Source of the DNA: Oligoflexia bacterium
GTDB lineage: Bacteria > Bdellovibrionota_C > UBA2361 > JBGSMV01
Assembly: GCA_019694515.1 (NCBI GenBank)
Contig: JAIBBU010000002.1
Coordinates: forward strand, 124,001 to 188,000
Direction of reading: 5' to 3'
Length of the DNA: 64,000 bases
Below are positions 54,700-62,164 of the stretch, piece after piece. Each line of letters begins with the position of its first letter. Position 1 is the first letter of the stretch. A program made the position numbers and the translations under genes. The notes under the pieces are model-generated. The model was not told the origin of the DNA. It did no database searches and saw only the letters and a program-made list of their open reading frames with translations.

Positions 54700-55671
54700 C
54701 TACTCGCTACCGGACTTTTGGTTTTTCCGCGACAGTTCACGGTTCCATTGCTTAAGCGCGCCACCTAGCCGCGCCTCGAAGCTCTGTTCATCTAGATTAA
54801 ATGCGGCGGCAAATGCCTCACGACGTGACATGCCATCCCGCAATTTATCTAGGTAGTTTCGAATCGGCTTAAAGCCAAAGGTATTCAGCATCGTGTTGCT
54901 CGCAAAGAGCGACTGGGCATATGCGGCTGGTACCATATCTGAATCCAGCTTAGTGAAGCCGCCCTGTAGCAAGCCCAGCGAGATTGGCCGATGCTTGGAG
55001 AGCCAGCCATTCAGCGCCGGTCGCAGCGCAGGGTTCTCGTCACCTTCCGCCCATTGAGCTAGTCCTTCGTCAAGCCAGCCGGGGCATTTACCATTCGACA
55101 GCGCATTAATAATGGCGTGCGTGTATTCATGCTTAAGCGAGCGCGCGATGTTCCTTAAATCAAGCGGCCCCTTGAACGAAAGCGGAATGATAATCTCACC
55201 TTTGTAGTACATCGCATTAGTCCACCGCGGAGCACCAGTCGTAGCGTAAAAGGTCTCCTCGTCCATCAATCGAATGGAGCTGCTAAATGCAGGAATTTCT
55301 CCCAACAAATCTGTGAAGAAGCGATGCGTATCCCGTAAATTGTTGGACAGCTTGGTCGTGACGGGCACCCAACGGACCGGCGAGATGAAGGTCAGCCGGC
55401 TTCCGCCCTGAAGCTGCAGCGGCGCAAGCTCAATTCGTGCTAGCGAACCGGACGCACTCTGACTGGCATAACGAGCTTTAATCTCGCGCCCGGGTCGTTC
55501 AGCTAAGAGCGGGGCAGCAATTAGGAGTAACGGGATCAAATATGCGCAGACTAGAAATAGCGCCCGGAAACGGCGCTGGCTCTCGAGGTGGCTCGTCGAT
55601 CTTCGAGGCTCCTTGAACGCTTTCGGCGAAGCCTCTGTCCGCGGGTGCTCGACTAAATTCACAACCTTCAC
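54700..55671 (-). CDS. Membrane-anchored gluzincin peptidase (peptidase MA-like)
   Basis: 323 residues. Basic cytoplasmic N-terminus, one transmembrane segment (37-56), then an external domain. Zinc motif HEYTH (H181, E182, H185) with the downstream acid E202 in WLDEGLAQWAEG, the gluzincin pattern of the peptidase_MA_2 group. Substrate unknown; probably periplasmic. No sign of inactivating changes. Confidence 0.82.
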   Translation of the reverse strand: MKVVNLVEHPRTEASPKAFKEPRRSTSHLESQRRFRALFLVCAYLIPLLLIAAPLLAERPGREIKARYASQSASGSLARIELAPLQLQGGSRLTFISPVRWVPVTTKLSNNLRDTHRFFTDLLGEIPAFSSSIRLMDEETFYATTGAPRWTNAMYYKGEIIIPLSFKGPLDLRNIARSLKHEYTHAIINALSNGKCPGWLDEGLAQWAEGDENPALRPALNGWLSKHRPISLGLLQGGFTKLDSDMVPAAYAQSLFASNTMLNTFGFKPIRNYLDKLRDGMSRREAFAAAFNLDEQSFEARLGGALKQWNRELSRKNQKSGSE

Positions 55672-55753
55672 AAAGTCCTCATCCTTGAGTTAGACTTTAC
55701 TCACGAGCAGGGATTACAAATACTTAGCGGCTTAGGCCGCTCGCAATCCATGC

Positions 55754-55759
55754 TATACA
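55754..55759 (+). promoter_or_regulatory. Possible -10 (TATACA) upstream of the aldolase
   Basis: TATACA lies 46 bases before the aldolase ATG, preceded by a perfect AGCGGC/GCCGCT hairpin (55726-55741). The -35 region is weak, so the call is tentative. Confidence 0.3.
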
Positions 55760-55804
55760 AGATAGAGATCGGCTTTTTTTTCAGGAAACATAAGGATAAC
55801 AGTC

Positions 55805-56731
55805 ATGCTTAATGCACCGACTCCGCGAGTACGGGAGATACTAAGTTGGTATAAATCAGAGAATACCGGGGTTTTAACTAATCTCTACCGTCTTCTAAAC
55901 ACAGGGGCGCTCTCAGGCACCGGCAAAATGGTTATTTTACCGGTGGACCAAGGTTTCGAGCATGGGGCCCTGAGAAGCTTCGGCTCGAATCCGCCGGCAT
56001 ACGATCCCGCATATCATTTCAATTTGGCGATTGAATCTCAGTGCAACGCGTACGCAGCACCCTTCGGGCAGTTGATGGCCGTTTGCGCTGATTTCGCGGG
56101 ACAAATTCCGGTAATTGTGAAAGTTAACAATAGCGACTCGCTTTATCCCACGAAAAATCCGATTCCAGCCGTGACCTGTTCTGTGAAAGACGCCCTGCAG
56201 CTCGGCGCCGCGGCGATCGGGTTTACGATTTACCCGGGCTCCTCGAATCGCAAGGAGATGTATGAGGAGGTGCGCGAGCTGGGAGAAGAGGCCCGCAGCT
56301 ATGGATTACCGCTGATCGTGTGGTCATACCCGCGCGGCGAAGCGCTAAGTAAAGATGGTGAAACTGCCATAGATGTGATCGCGTATGGAGCCCAGATCGC
56401 CTGTCAGCTTGGCGCGCACATCGTCAAGGTCAAACCGCCGACAGCGCATATTGAGCAAGACGCGGCGCGCAAAGTTTTCGACAAAGAACGTATTCCGACC
56501 GGCACATTAGCCGACCGCACCCGGCATGTGGTGCAGAGCTGTTTCGGCGGTCGCAGGATCGTGATCTTCTCCGGGGGCGAGGCAAAGAGCGACGCCGAGG
56601 TAGTAGAAGAGGTGAAGGGGCTCAAAGCGGGGGGAGCTTTCGGAAGCATTATGGGCCGGAACGCTTTCCAGAGGCCGATGGCCGACGGGCTCAAACTTTT
56701 GAGGTCGGTGATGGCGGTCTATAAGGACTAG
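55805..56731 (+). CDS. fbaB: Class I fructose-bisphosphate aldolase, DhnA type
   Basis: Schiff-base aldolase of the archaeal/DhnA type: cleaves fructose-1,6-bisphosphate in glycolysis or gluconeogenesis. MVILPVDQGFEHG near the N-terminus, and the catalytic Lys in HIVKVKPPTAHIE (K208 or K210); phosphate-binding segments GGEAKSD and GAFGSIMGRNAFQR. 308 residues. AGGA lies upstream of the ATG. Promoter-associated symmetry is listed separately. Confidence 0.93.
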   Translation: MLNAPTPRVREILSWYKSENTGVLTNLYRLLNTGALSGTGKMVILPVDQGFEHGALRSFGSNPPAYDPAYHFNLAIESQCNAYAAPFGQLMAVCADFAGQIPVIVKVNNSDSLYPTKNPIPAVTCSVKDALQLGAAAIGFTIYPGSSNRKEMYEEVRELGEEARSYGLPLIVWSYPRGEALSKDGETAIDVIAYGAQIACQLGAHIVKVKPPTAHIEQDAARKVFDKERIPTGTLADRTRHVVQSCFGGRRIVIFSGGEAKSDAEVVEEVKGLKAGGAFGSIMGRNAFQRPMADGLKLLRSVMAVYKD

Positions 56732-56752
56732 GGCGGGTAGAAACGCCCATTT
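56731..56752 (+). terminator. Weak terminator-like hairpin after the aldolase
   Basis: GGGCG and CGCCC (56731-56735, 56744-56748) with an eight-base loop, then ATTTT. A five-pair stem with a short T-run; likely partial termination before the next promoter. Confidence 0.4.
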
Positions 56753-56760
56753 TAGGACCT

Positions 56761-56789
56761 TTGACAGTCGAGTCCGAGGTCTTTAAAAT
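56761..56789 (+). promoter_or_regulatory. Near-consensus sigma70 promoter for the Fe-S carrier gene
   Basis: TTGACA (56761-56766), a 17-base spacer and TAAAAT (56784-56789): a perfect -35 and five of six -10 matches. It lies 39 bases before the start codon of the A-type carrier gene and after the aldolase hairpin. The best promoter match in the window. Confidence 0.7.
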
Positions 56790-56828
56790 TGACCTAGGTA
56801 CTCAAAATCAAAACTTGTGGGAAATGGT

Positions 56829-57221
56829 ATGAGCGAAGGTACATCCAGCACGGGATCGGATTCGGGGAACAATTCAGCTTTCATCCCTAGCGATGAAAAG
56901 CCGATTTTATTGACCCCCTCAGCGGTTGAAGCAGTCAAGAATGCGATTAAGCAGGAGGGCGAGGCTGGTGATGGGCTGCGCGTTTCTGTCGTCGGTGGCG
57001 GCTGCTCTGGTTATCAGTACAACCTGGATTTTGAGAAAGAACCCCGCATGACAGACCTAGTGCTGGAATTCGACGGCGTTCGCATTTTCGTAGATCCAGT
57101 TAGCTCGGGGTATCTTAAGGGTACAGTGATCGACTATCTCTCCGGGTTACAAGGGACTGGATTCAAGTTCAACAACCCCAACGCTAAACGCACCTGCGGT
57201 TGTGGCAGCTCCTTTAGCTAA
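56829..57221 (+). CDS. erpA: A-type iron-sulfur cluster carrier (IscA/ErpA family)
   Basis: Carries Fe-S clusters to target apo-proteins. The three ligand cysteines are C59 (VVGGGCSGYQY), C123 and C125 (TCGCGSSFS), all conserved. 130 residues with a Ser-rich N-terminal extension of about 25. The ATG at 56829 is chosen over a GTG at 56817. ErpA versus IscA cannot be separated with certainty. Many radical-SAM and Fe-S proteins, such as RimO here, would depend on this type. Confidence 0.85.
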   Translation: MSEGTSSTGSDSGNNSAFIPSDEKPILLTPSAVEAVKNAIKQEGEAGDGLRVSVVGGGCSGYQYNLDFEKEPRMTDLVLEFDGVRIFVDPVSSGYLKGTVIDYLSGLQGTGFKFNNPNAKRTCGCGSSFS

Positions 57222-57260
57222 GCGCTGGCGTTTTAAACCCTAAAAATGGGGTGCACGCCC

Positions 57261-57749
57261 ATGCTGCTCCGCATGCATAAACAGCTTAGAAGGCAGTGCT
57301 TGCTTTGCTGCATTGCACTGCTGTCTTGTTGCTTACTGGGTGGATGCGTCAGCATTAACAAGAAATTCGAAGTCATTTCGCCCTTAGAGCAATCTAGTCA
57401 GGCGATTAAGGCCACTCCCACCGATTTTTTTGTCGATTTTGGTGCCGATGTACACGCCTGGGAGCGTGTCAGCGTTTTCTTTGACGAGTTCTCTCCTAAG
57501 TTCGAGATTGAAAGCGACGGCAGTACGATCCCTCAGATGAAAATTAACTCGGCCCCCCTGCCGGAGAATCGCTACATTTACCGAGTCAGTAAGCGACCTG
57601 CCCGGGGCGGGTATCGGTATAATGTGGCGTGCGATTCGAATCTCCTTGCCAGCCCCCCGCCTGAGCGCCAAAATGCCCGCCAAAACGCCCAGAACTTGGC
57701 ACGTTTCATACGAGATGGCCAGCTCGAAAGATCCCTGCTGGCGCGCTAA
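57261..57749 (+). CDS. Small lipoprotein of unknown function
   Basis: 162 residues from the ATG at 57261 (alternatives at 57246 and 57273). Basic start, Cys/Leu-rich signal peptide and lipobox LLGGC. The mature part has no recognisable domain. Ends in a Gln/Asn/Arg-rich helix. No family recognised. Confidence 0.6.
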   Translation: MLLRMHKQLRRQCLLCCIALLSCCLLGGCVSINKKFEVISPLEQSSQAIKATPTDFFVDFGADVHAWERVSVFFDEFSPKFEIESDGSTIPQMKINSAPLPENRYIYRVSKRPARGGYRYNVACDSNLLASPPPERQNARQNAQNLARFIRDGQLERSLLAR

Positions 57750-57895
57750 ACGCCCGATATCTCCATCTATTAAATTCGACCGATTCCACGGATTTTAGCC
57801 TCAGATCGTAACGCAGCCCGCTTTTAGGGCCGAAATTCTCTGTGCTCCTCATTTAGCCCCTGGGGAAGGGAAAAGATGTTTAAAGGGAACAGGGA

Positions 57896-59698
57896 ATGTT
57901 GTACCGGAAGGTTGGAAGTCCAAGCCGCGCTAGTAAGCTCTCAAGCTATACCCAGACGGCTCTATCTGCGCTCCTAAGCCTAGGATTGATCGCTGCACTC
58001 GCAAGTCTTAGTTTATCAATCGCACAAGCGGAGTCCAATGAAGTAGCTGAGGTTTATTCAGGTGAGTACGTCGTACTTCGTCAACCCTACCAACTGAATC
58101 CCGCGCGTAGCTCAGTCTCTGAGTATGCGGGGGCGACCCTGGCTGAGGCCCCAAACGGCAAGCAGATCGCTGCGCTGGTGAAATCCAATATGCTTGGCGC
58201 CCTTAGTGAAGGACAGAGCAGCGATGGCATCGAAGTTTATAATCCTGCAGCGCATGGCGCCTTTTGTGCCGCACTTAGAAAGGCCGACCCCTCAGTCTCA
58301 AGTTGCGAACCGAATTACGTCATTCGATCCAGTGCCGTTCCAAATGATACCCAATACGCGACCCTTTGGGGGATGGACAAGATTAGCGCACCGGCGGCTT
58401 GGGATTTAACCACGGGCAGCAGAAATGTTGTGGTAGCGGTGATCGATACCGGCGTTGATTACAACCACCCCGAGCTTGCCGCGAATATGTGGCATAACCC
58501 TGGCGAGATTGCGGGCAATGGCCGGGACGATGATAACAACGGATTCGTAGACGACGTCTACGGAGCAAACGTGATCTCCAATACCGGCAACCCGATGGAC
58601 GATAACAGCCATGGAACGCATTGCGCCGGCACCATTGGGGGTCTTGGCAATAACGAGCTCGGAGTCGCCGGGGTTAACTGGAACGTCAGCATTATGGGGG
58701 TTAAATTCCTCAGCGCGGGCGGGGCAGGGAGCTTATATGGCGCAGTTCTGGCGATCAACTATGCCGTGGCGAGTGGCGCACAGATTATCAGCGCCTCATG
58801 GGGCGGGGGAGGATATTCCCAAGCACTTTACGATGCCATAAATAATGCGCGCGCCCATGGAGTGTTATTTGTGGCCGCCGCGGGGAACAGCGGTCTCGAT
58901 ACCGACACCTACCCCAATTACCCCTCATCCTACGATCTCGACAATGTGATCGCGGTAGCTGCTGTCGGGAAGAACGACGTCTTGGCGAGCTTTTCTAACT
59001 TCGGGGACAACTCTGTCGATATTGCTGCCCCGGGCGTCTCCATTCTAAGCACCATACCAAACGGCGGGTACGCCTCTTACAGCGGAACATCGATGGCGAC
59101 CCCGCATGTTGCCGGCGTGGCCGCGTTGGTCAAAGGCTATGCGCCTGAACTCAATTACGCGCAGCTAAAGGCCCGCGTCCTTGACGGGGATGCACTGGGC
59201 ACCCTCCAAGGTCTAGTAGCCGGCGGAAAGCGTCTAAACGCGTACAGAGCGCTCACCTCCAATGCAGTTCCGGGCAGCGGCAGCGGCAACGGTGGTAATG
59301 ATGGATTGGTCAATATCGACAGTCTGCTGGGCGAAGGTGGCACGGTTTACCTCTCGCCGGGACATGCTTTCAATCTTGAGTTAAGCGGCGAAGCTGGTAG
59401 CAGCAGCGCAGTAAGAATCCGATTCCAGGTTGATGGCACAATGCTTGGAAAATGTGAGCTTGGATACGCGACTCTTGGACAGACCGGCAAAGCTACCGTG
59501 GTTGGGCGGCTACGCCTTAGAGGACCGGCTAGAATCGCAAAATCGGCTGAATTTAAGGTGAGCGGAGACAGTGCCAAACGCCGCCTAAAAGTCTCCAATC
59601 GGCCGTCCGGAAGCAGCTTTTCGAAGCACACATTGCAACGGTATATCAACCAGAGCTGCGAGCTGATCGCTAACACTGTGGCCAGCACGAGCTTTTAG
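57896..59698 (+). CDS. Secreted subtilisin-like serine protease (S8)
   Basis: 600 residues: signal peptide (about 1-45), a propeptide, and the S8 catalytic domain with D184 (VIDTGVD), H239 (SHGTHCAG) and S399 (GTSMATPHVAG), all intact, and oxyanion Asn in AAAGNSG. A calcium-type loop (GRDDDNNGFVDD) resembles thermitase/fervidolysin relatives. A Gly/Ser/Asn-rich linker near 460 leads to a C-terminal beta domain. Likely outside the cell or on the surface; fits a predatory or scavenging lifestyle, though that is inference. Confidence 0.94.
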   Translation: MLYRKVGSPSRASKLSSYTQTALSALLSLGLIAALASLSLSIAQAESNEVAEVYSGEYVVLRQPYQLNPARSSVSEYAGATLAEAPNGKQIAALVKSNMLGALSEGQSSDGIEVYNPAAHGAFCAALRKADPSVSSCEPNYVIRSSAVPNDTQYATLWGMDKISAPAAWDLTTGSRNVVVAVIDTGVDYNHPELAANMWHNPGEIAGNGRDDDNNGFVDDVYGANVISNTGNPMDDNSHGTHCAGTIGGLGNNELGVAGVNWNVSIMGVKFLSAGGAGSLYGAVLAINYAVASGAQIISASWGGGGYSQALYDAINNARAHGVLFVAAAGNSGLDTDTYPNYPSSYDLDNVIAVAAVGKNDVLASFSNFGDNSVDIAAPGVSILSTIPNGGYASYSGTSMATPHVAGVAALVKGYAPELNYAQLKARVLDGDALGTLQGLVAGGKRLNAYRALTSNAVPGSGSGNGGNDGLVNIDSLLGEGGTVYLSPGHAFNLELSGEAGSSSAVRIRFQVDGTMLGKCELGYATLGQTGKATVVGRLRLRGPARIAKSAEFKVSGDSAKRRLKVSNRPSGSSFSKHTLQRYINQSCELIANTVASTSF

Positions 59699-60337
59699 TT
59701 TCTCCTCCATTAAACGCGGCAGTCCGGCTTTGTTGCTTACGAGGCCGGACTGCCCGCACGTTGACCAACCTTCAAACCAAAAAGATCCACTCCGCGCCCT
59801 GCACATCTAATTTTGTGCTCTTGTAGCTGCTCGTCAGCCAGAAATTCGGTTCGATTATCACCTTTGCAACAATATTTATTTTGCGCTGACGGAGCTCGTT
59901 GCACATCCACGTGCAACTGCAGATCGATCGCGCGTGCGCGTGTCGCGAGCGCAAAGTCATCACTAATTCTTCAATATGATTAACAATTTAATCGGGCTGC
60001 ATGTTGTCATGCAGTCGACATACGGCTCAAACTTCCAATCGCTGCACCTGCGCAAACAGAAAGCACAAGCGCATGGAGCAATAAAAATGAATTTTATCTC
60101 TTGCCAACACAAATTATTGGTGGCAAGTTCCTGTTTGTGTAGACTGAATAGGACGCTTCTGTTCTCAAGTTGTACGAGTCAGAAGACGACCTTCAGGATG
60201 AAAACGGTAAGAAGTTTTCGTTCTGGAGCTGATAAGAAGGTGATTCTGCTCCGCAGCAATTGCTTTTATCGGCCTGATATAGTTCTTGCAGGGATGCGTT
60301 CTGTGTTTCTGCAGCAGTAATTGTTTGGAGAGTAAAA
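59699..60337. other. 639-base gap rich in hairpins
   Basis: Begins with the terminator of the protease gene. Further on, perfect stems GTTGCAC/GTGCAAC (59898-59917) and CTGCATG/CATGCAG (59997-60014), and an alternating CG run near 59931-59952. A 114-codon frame (59976-60320) has Cys/Ser/Arg-rich random-like composition and no ribosome site, so it is not called. The last 200 bases are the leader of the Lys-rich micro-gene. A structured RNA is possible. Confidence 0.4.
59718..59754 (+). terminator. Strong terminator hairpin after the subtilisin gene
   Basis: GGCAGTCCGGC and GCCGGACTGCC form an 11-pair perfect stem around a 15-base loop, 20 bases after the protease stop. No T-run follows, so release may need Rho or the hairpin may protect the mRNA end. 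Confidence 0.6.
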
Positions 60338-60409
60338 ATGGCTACAAAGAAAAAAGCTAAGAAATCAACAAAGAAAGCTTCCAAGAAAAGAAGCAAGAAG
60401 AGAAAGTAG
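60338..60409 (+). CDS. 23-residue Lys/Arg-rich micro-protein (histone H1-tail-like)
   Basis: The reading begins MATKKKAKKSTKKASKK and ends RSKKRK: 15 of 23 residues are Lys or Arg, the rest mostly Ala, Ser and Thr. GGAG stands seven bases before the ATG, the stop TAG is followed at 21 bases by a near-perfect terminator, so the unit has start signal, frame and end signal. Composition resembles the Lys-rich tails of bacterial histone H1-like proteins and DNA compaction peptides. No paralogue in this window. Probable nucleic-acid binder; not proved to be translated. Confidence 0.6.
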   Translation: MATKKKAKKSTKKASKKRSKKRK

Positions 60410-60430
60410 TTTAGCTCAGATTTCTTAGGT

Positions 60431-60474
60431 AAGGCCTCGGAATAACACTGTTATCCCGGGGCCTTATCTTTTTT
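60431..60474 (+). terminator. Intrinsic terminator after the Lys-rich micro-gene
   Basis: AAGGCCTCGGAATAAC and GTTATCCCGGGGCCTT pair over 16 positions with one G-T and one mismatch, three-base loop, then ATCTTTTTT. A textbook intrinsic terminator, the best in the window, and it implies a dedicated short transcript upstream. Confidence 0.85.
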
Positions 60475-60620
60475 ACCTATCTTCCTGTCGCTAGCTCTTT
60501 TGACCCTACCACTCCCCGTAACATTTCATTTCTTCCGCGATTGCGACTTTAGCAAAGCAATGACGAGAGCGAGCCTGTGCTCGAAATGGTTAACAGCTGC
60601 ACTGCGGAAGCCTGCCGCTC

Positions 60621-62087
60621 CTAATTCTGCACCAAATTCTGCTGAATCAGAGTCAGGGCGCGCCGAACATTTCCGGCGCTTCCATATGAGAAGGGGCGAA
60701 TCGACACGATTGAGGAGAATAAAGGTTCTTCCCCGGTACAATCTGCTCGCGCTCTAAAGTATACGGTCTTGCGGTCCCCGCCGCCGTTAACAAACCTAGC
60801 GCTAAAGCTCCCCGAGGAGTCGGACCAGCTCGACTGACTAATCAATATGGACCTGCCAGCCAATATGCTCTGCTGGGCGAGATAGCTGCTGCGGGTAGAA
60901 CCGTAGATACTGACCTGACATCCGACCGCATCGTCACTAACTACGGAAAGCAGTGCGTTGGCGTAACGCCTGCCTGAGCGCGCACTCAGGGTCGAACGGA
61001 GAGTAAGACTGCGTGAGGGGGACTGCGCAAGACAGGTAGCGCCTGGGTCGACTGAATCAATATGAGAGAAGATCTGCGTAAGGCTATTAGCCGAAAAGCT
61101 ATCGTGATCGGGCTCGACCACAGGGTCCATAAGGCCACCATCCGAAATATGACCAGCGCCGAGGTTATGGCCGATTTCGTGGGCTAGCACTAAAGCCTGA
61201 ATGCCGGCGGAAACACTTTGGGTTAATCCGTAGGCGTAGTCTGGATCCTCGCAGACCGCCCCGGTGTAGGCTAAACCGATGATATTGTCATCGAGATCCT
61301 TGCCCGTAAAAAGATGGTAGACATCAGCGGTTCCCAGAATTTCGTGGGAATTATTATAGTCCTGAAAGGAGACCAGCAGGACCGAAGAATCCGTGGAGGT
61401 GTAGGGCTGACTCGAGCTACTAAAGGCATGCTGGTCTTTTAGGTCGAAAAGAATGCCGAGCTGGGTGGTGTAAATAGCCTCCGCCGTATTGAGGATTGCC
61501 TGTATCGCCGTGTTTGGAGCGCCAGCATATTCAGTATAAAACTCGAAGTCCGCATCGGTGCTGATCTCCAGATAACGGGGAGGGGAATAAAGCGCCGCGC
61601 TGGTGGAAATTGCCCCTTCCGAGGGTGATTTAAACGCTGCACCGACCGCGCCGAGCGTTCCGCAGCCTAGCCGCATATATCGCGAGAAATGCAGAAGGCG
61701 CCGTTTCGCAGGGGCAGCGCTCGGCAGCGCGATTTCGGCCTGATACAGCCGCGCATGCCGTCGACCATAAAAGATCAGCTGGGCGTGTCCATTGCGCACA
61801 TTCAGCGCTGCTCTTGGGTTTCCCGCTGGGCTAATAGCCGTTCTTGTCATCTTGCCCTGGAAGAGCAGCAGGTCCTCCGGTTGGCGCCCTTTATTCAGCG
61901 CCCCGCGACGACGGAAAACGAATCGGTGCAGCCCCTCTGGCGTGTCCACCCAGACCGTAACTTTGTTAGTGGAAGAGGTGGGAGAGGCAGGGCTGAGGGT
62001 CAATCGGCCGGCAAGCGGTAGCCCAAATAACTCCGAGGAGGTTCCAAGGATAACAAGGAGTGTCGCAACCAATCCAAATCTTCGCAT
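60621..62087 (-). CDS. Secreted metzincin metalloprotease (M12B-like)
   Basis: 488 residues with a signal peptide (about 1-22). Zinc motif HEIGHNLGAGH (H303, E304, H307, H313) followed by the Met-turn M320 (GGLMDP), the metzincin arrangement of reprolysin/adamalysin-like enzymes. Prodomain-like N-terminal part without a clear Cys switch; the mature enzyme has several Cys that could pair. The C-terminal part is a Ser-rich beta domain. Bacterial members are usually secreted proteases. Transcribed opposite to the subtilisin gene. Confidence 0.87.
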   Translation of the reverse strand: MRRFGLVATLLVILGTSSELFGLPLAGRLTLSPASPTSSTNKVTVWVDTPEGLHRFVFRRRGALNKGRQPEDLLLFQGKMTRTAISPAGNPRAALNVRNGHAQLIFYGRRHARLYQAEIALPSAAPAKRRLLHFSRYMRLGCGTLGAVGAAFKSPSEGAISTSAALYSPPRYLEISTDADFEFYTEYAGAPNTAIQAILNTAEAIYTTQLGILFDLKDQHAFSSSSQPYTSTDSSVLLVSFQDYNNSHEILGTADVYHLFTGKDLDDNIIGLAYTGAVCEDPDYAYGLTQSVSAGIQALVLAHEIGHNLGAGHISDGGLMDPVVEPDHDSFSANSLTQIFSHIDSVDPGATCLAQSPSRSLTLRSTLSARSGRRYANALLSVVSDDAVGCQVSIYGSTRSSYLAQQSILAGRSILISQSSWSDSSGSFSARFVNGGGDRKTVYFRARADCTGEEPLFSSIVSIRPFSYGSAGNVRRALTLIQQNLVQN

Positions 62088-62164
62088 GCAAAATCCATTA
62101 TACCATGACTCTTCCGAAGCTGCCGGGTGCTCACCTCGAGCCTGGAGCAGCCGTTACACTCGTC

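Noticed and set aside
59976..60320. 114-codon frame before the Lys-rich micro-gene
   Set aside because: No ribosome site, Ser/Cys/Arg-rich random-like sequence, overlaps hairpins.
60500..60757. 85-codon plus-strand frame
   Set aside because: Overlaps the end of the metzincin gene on the other strand and lacks start signals.
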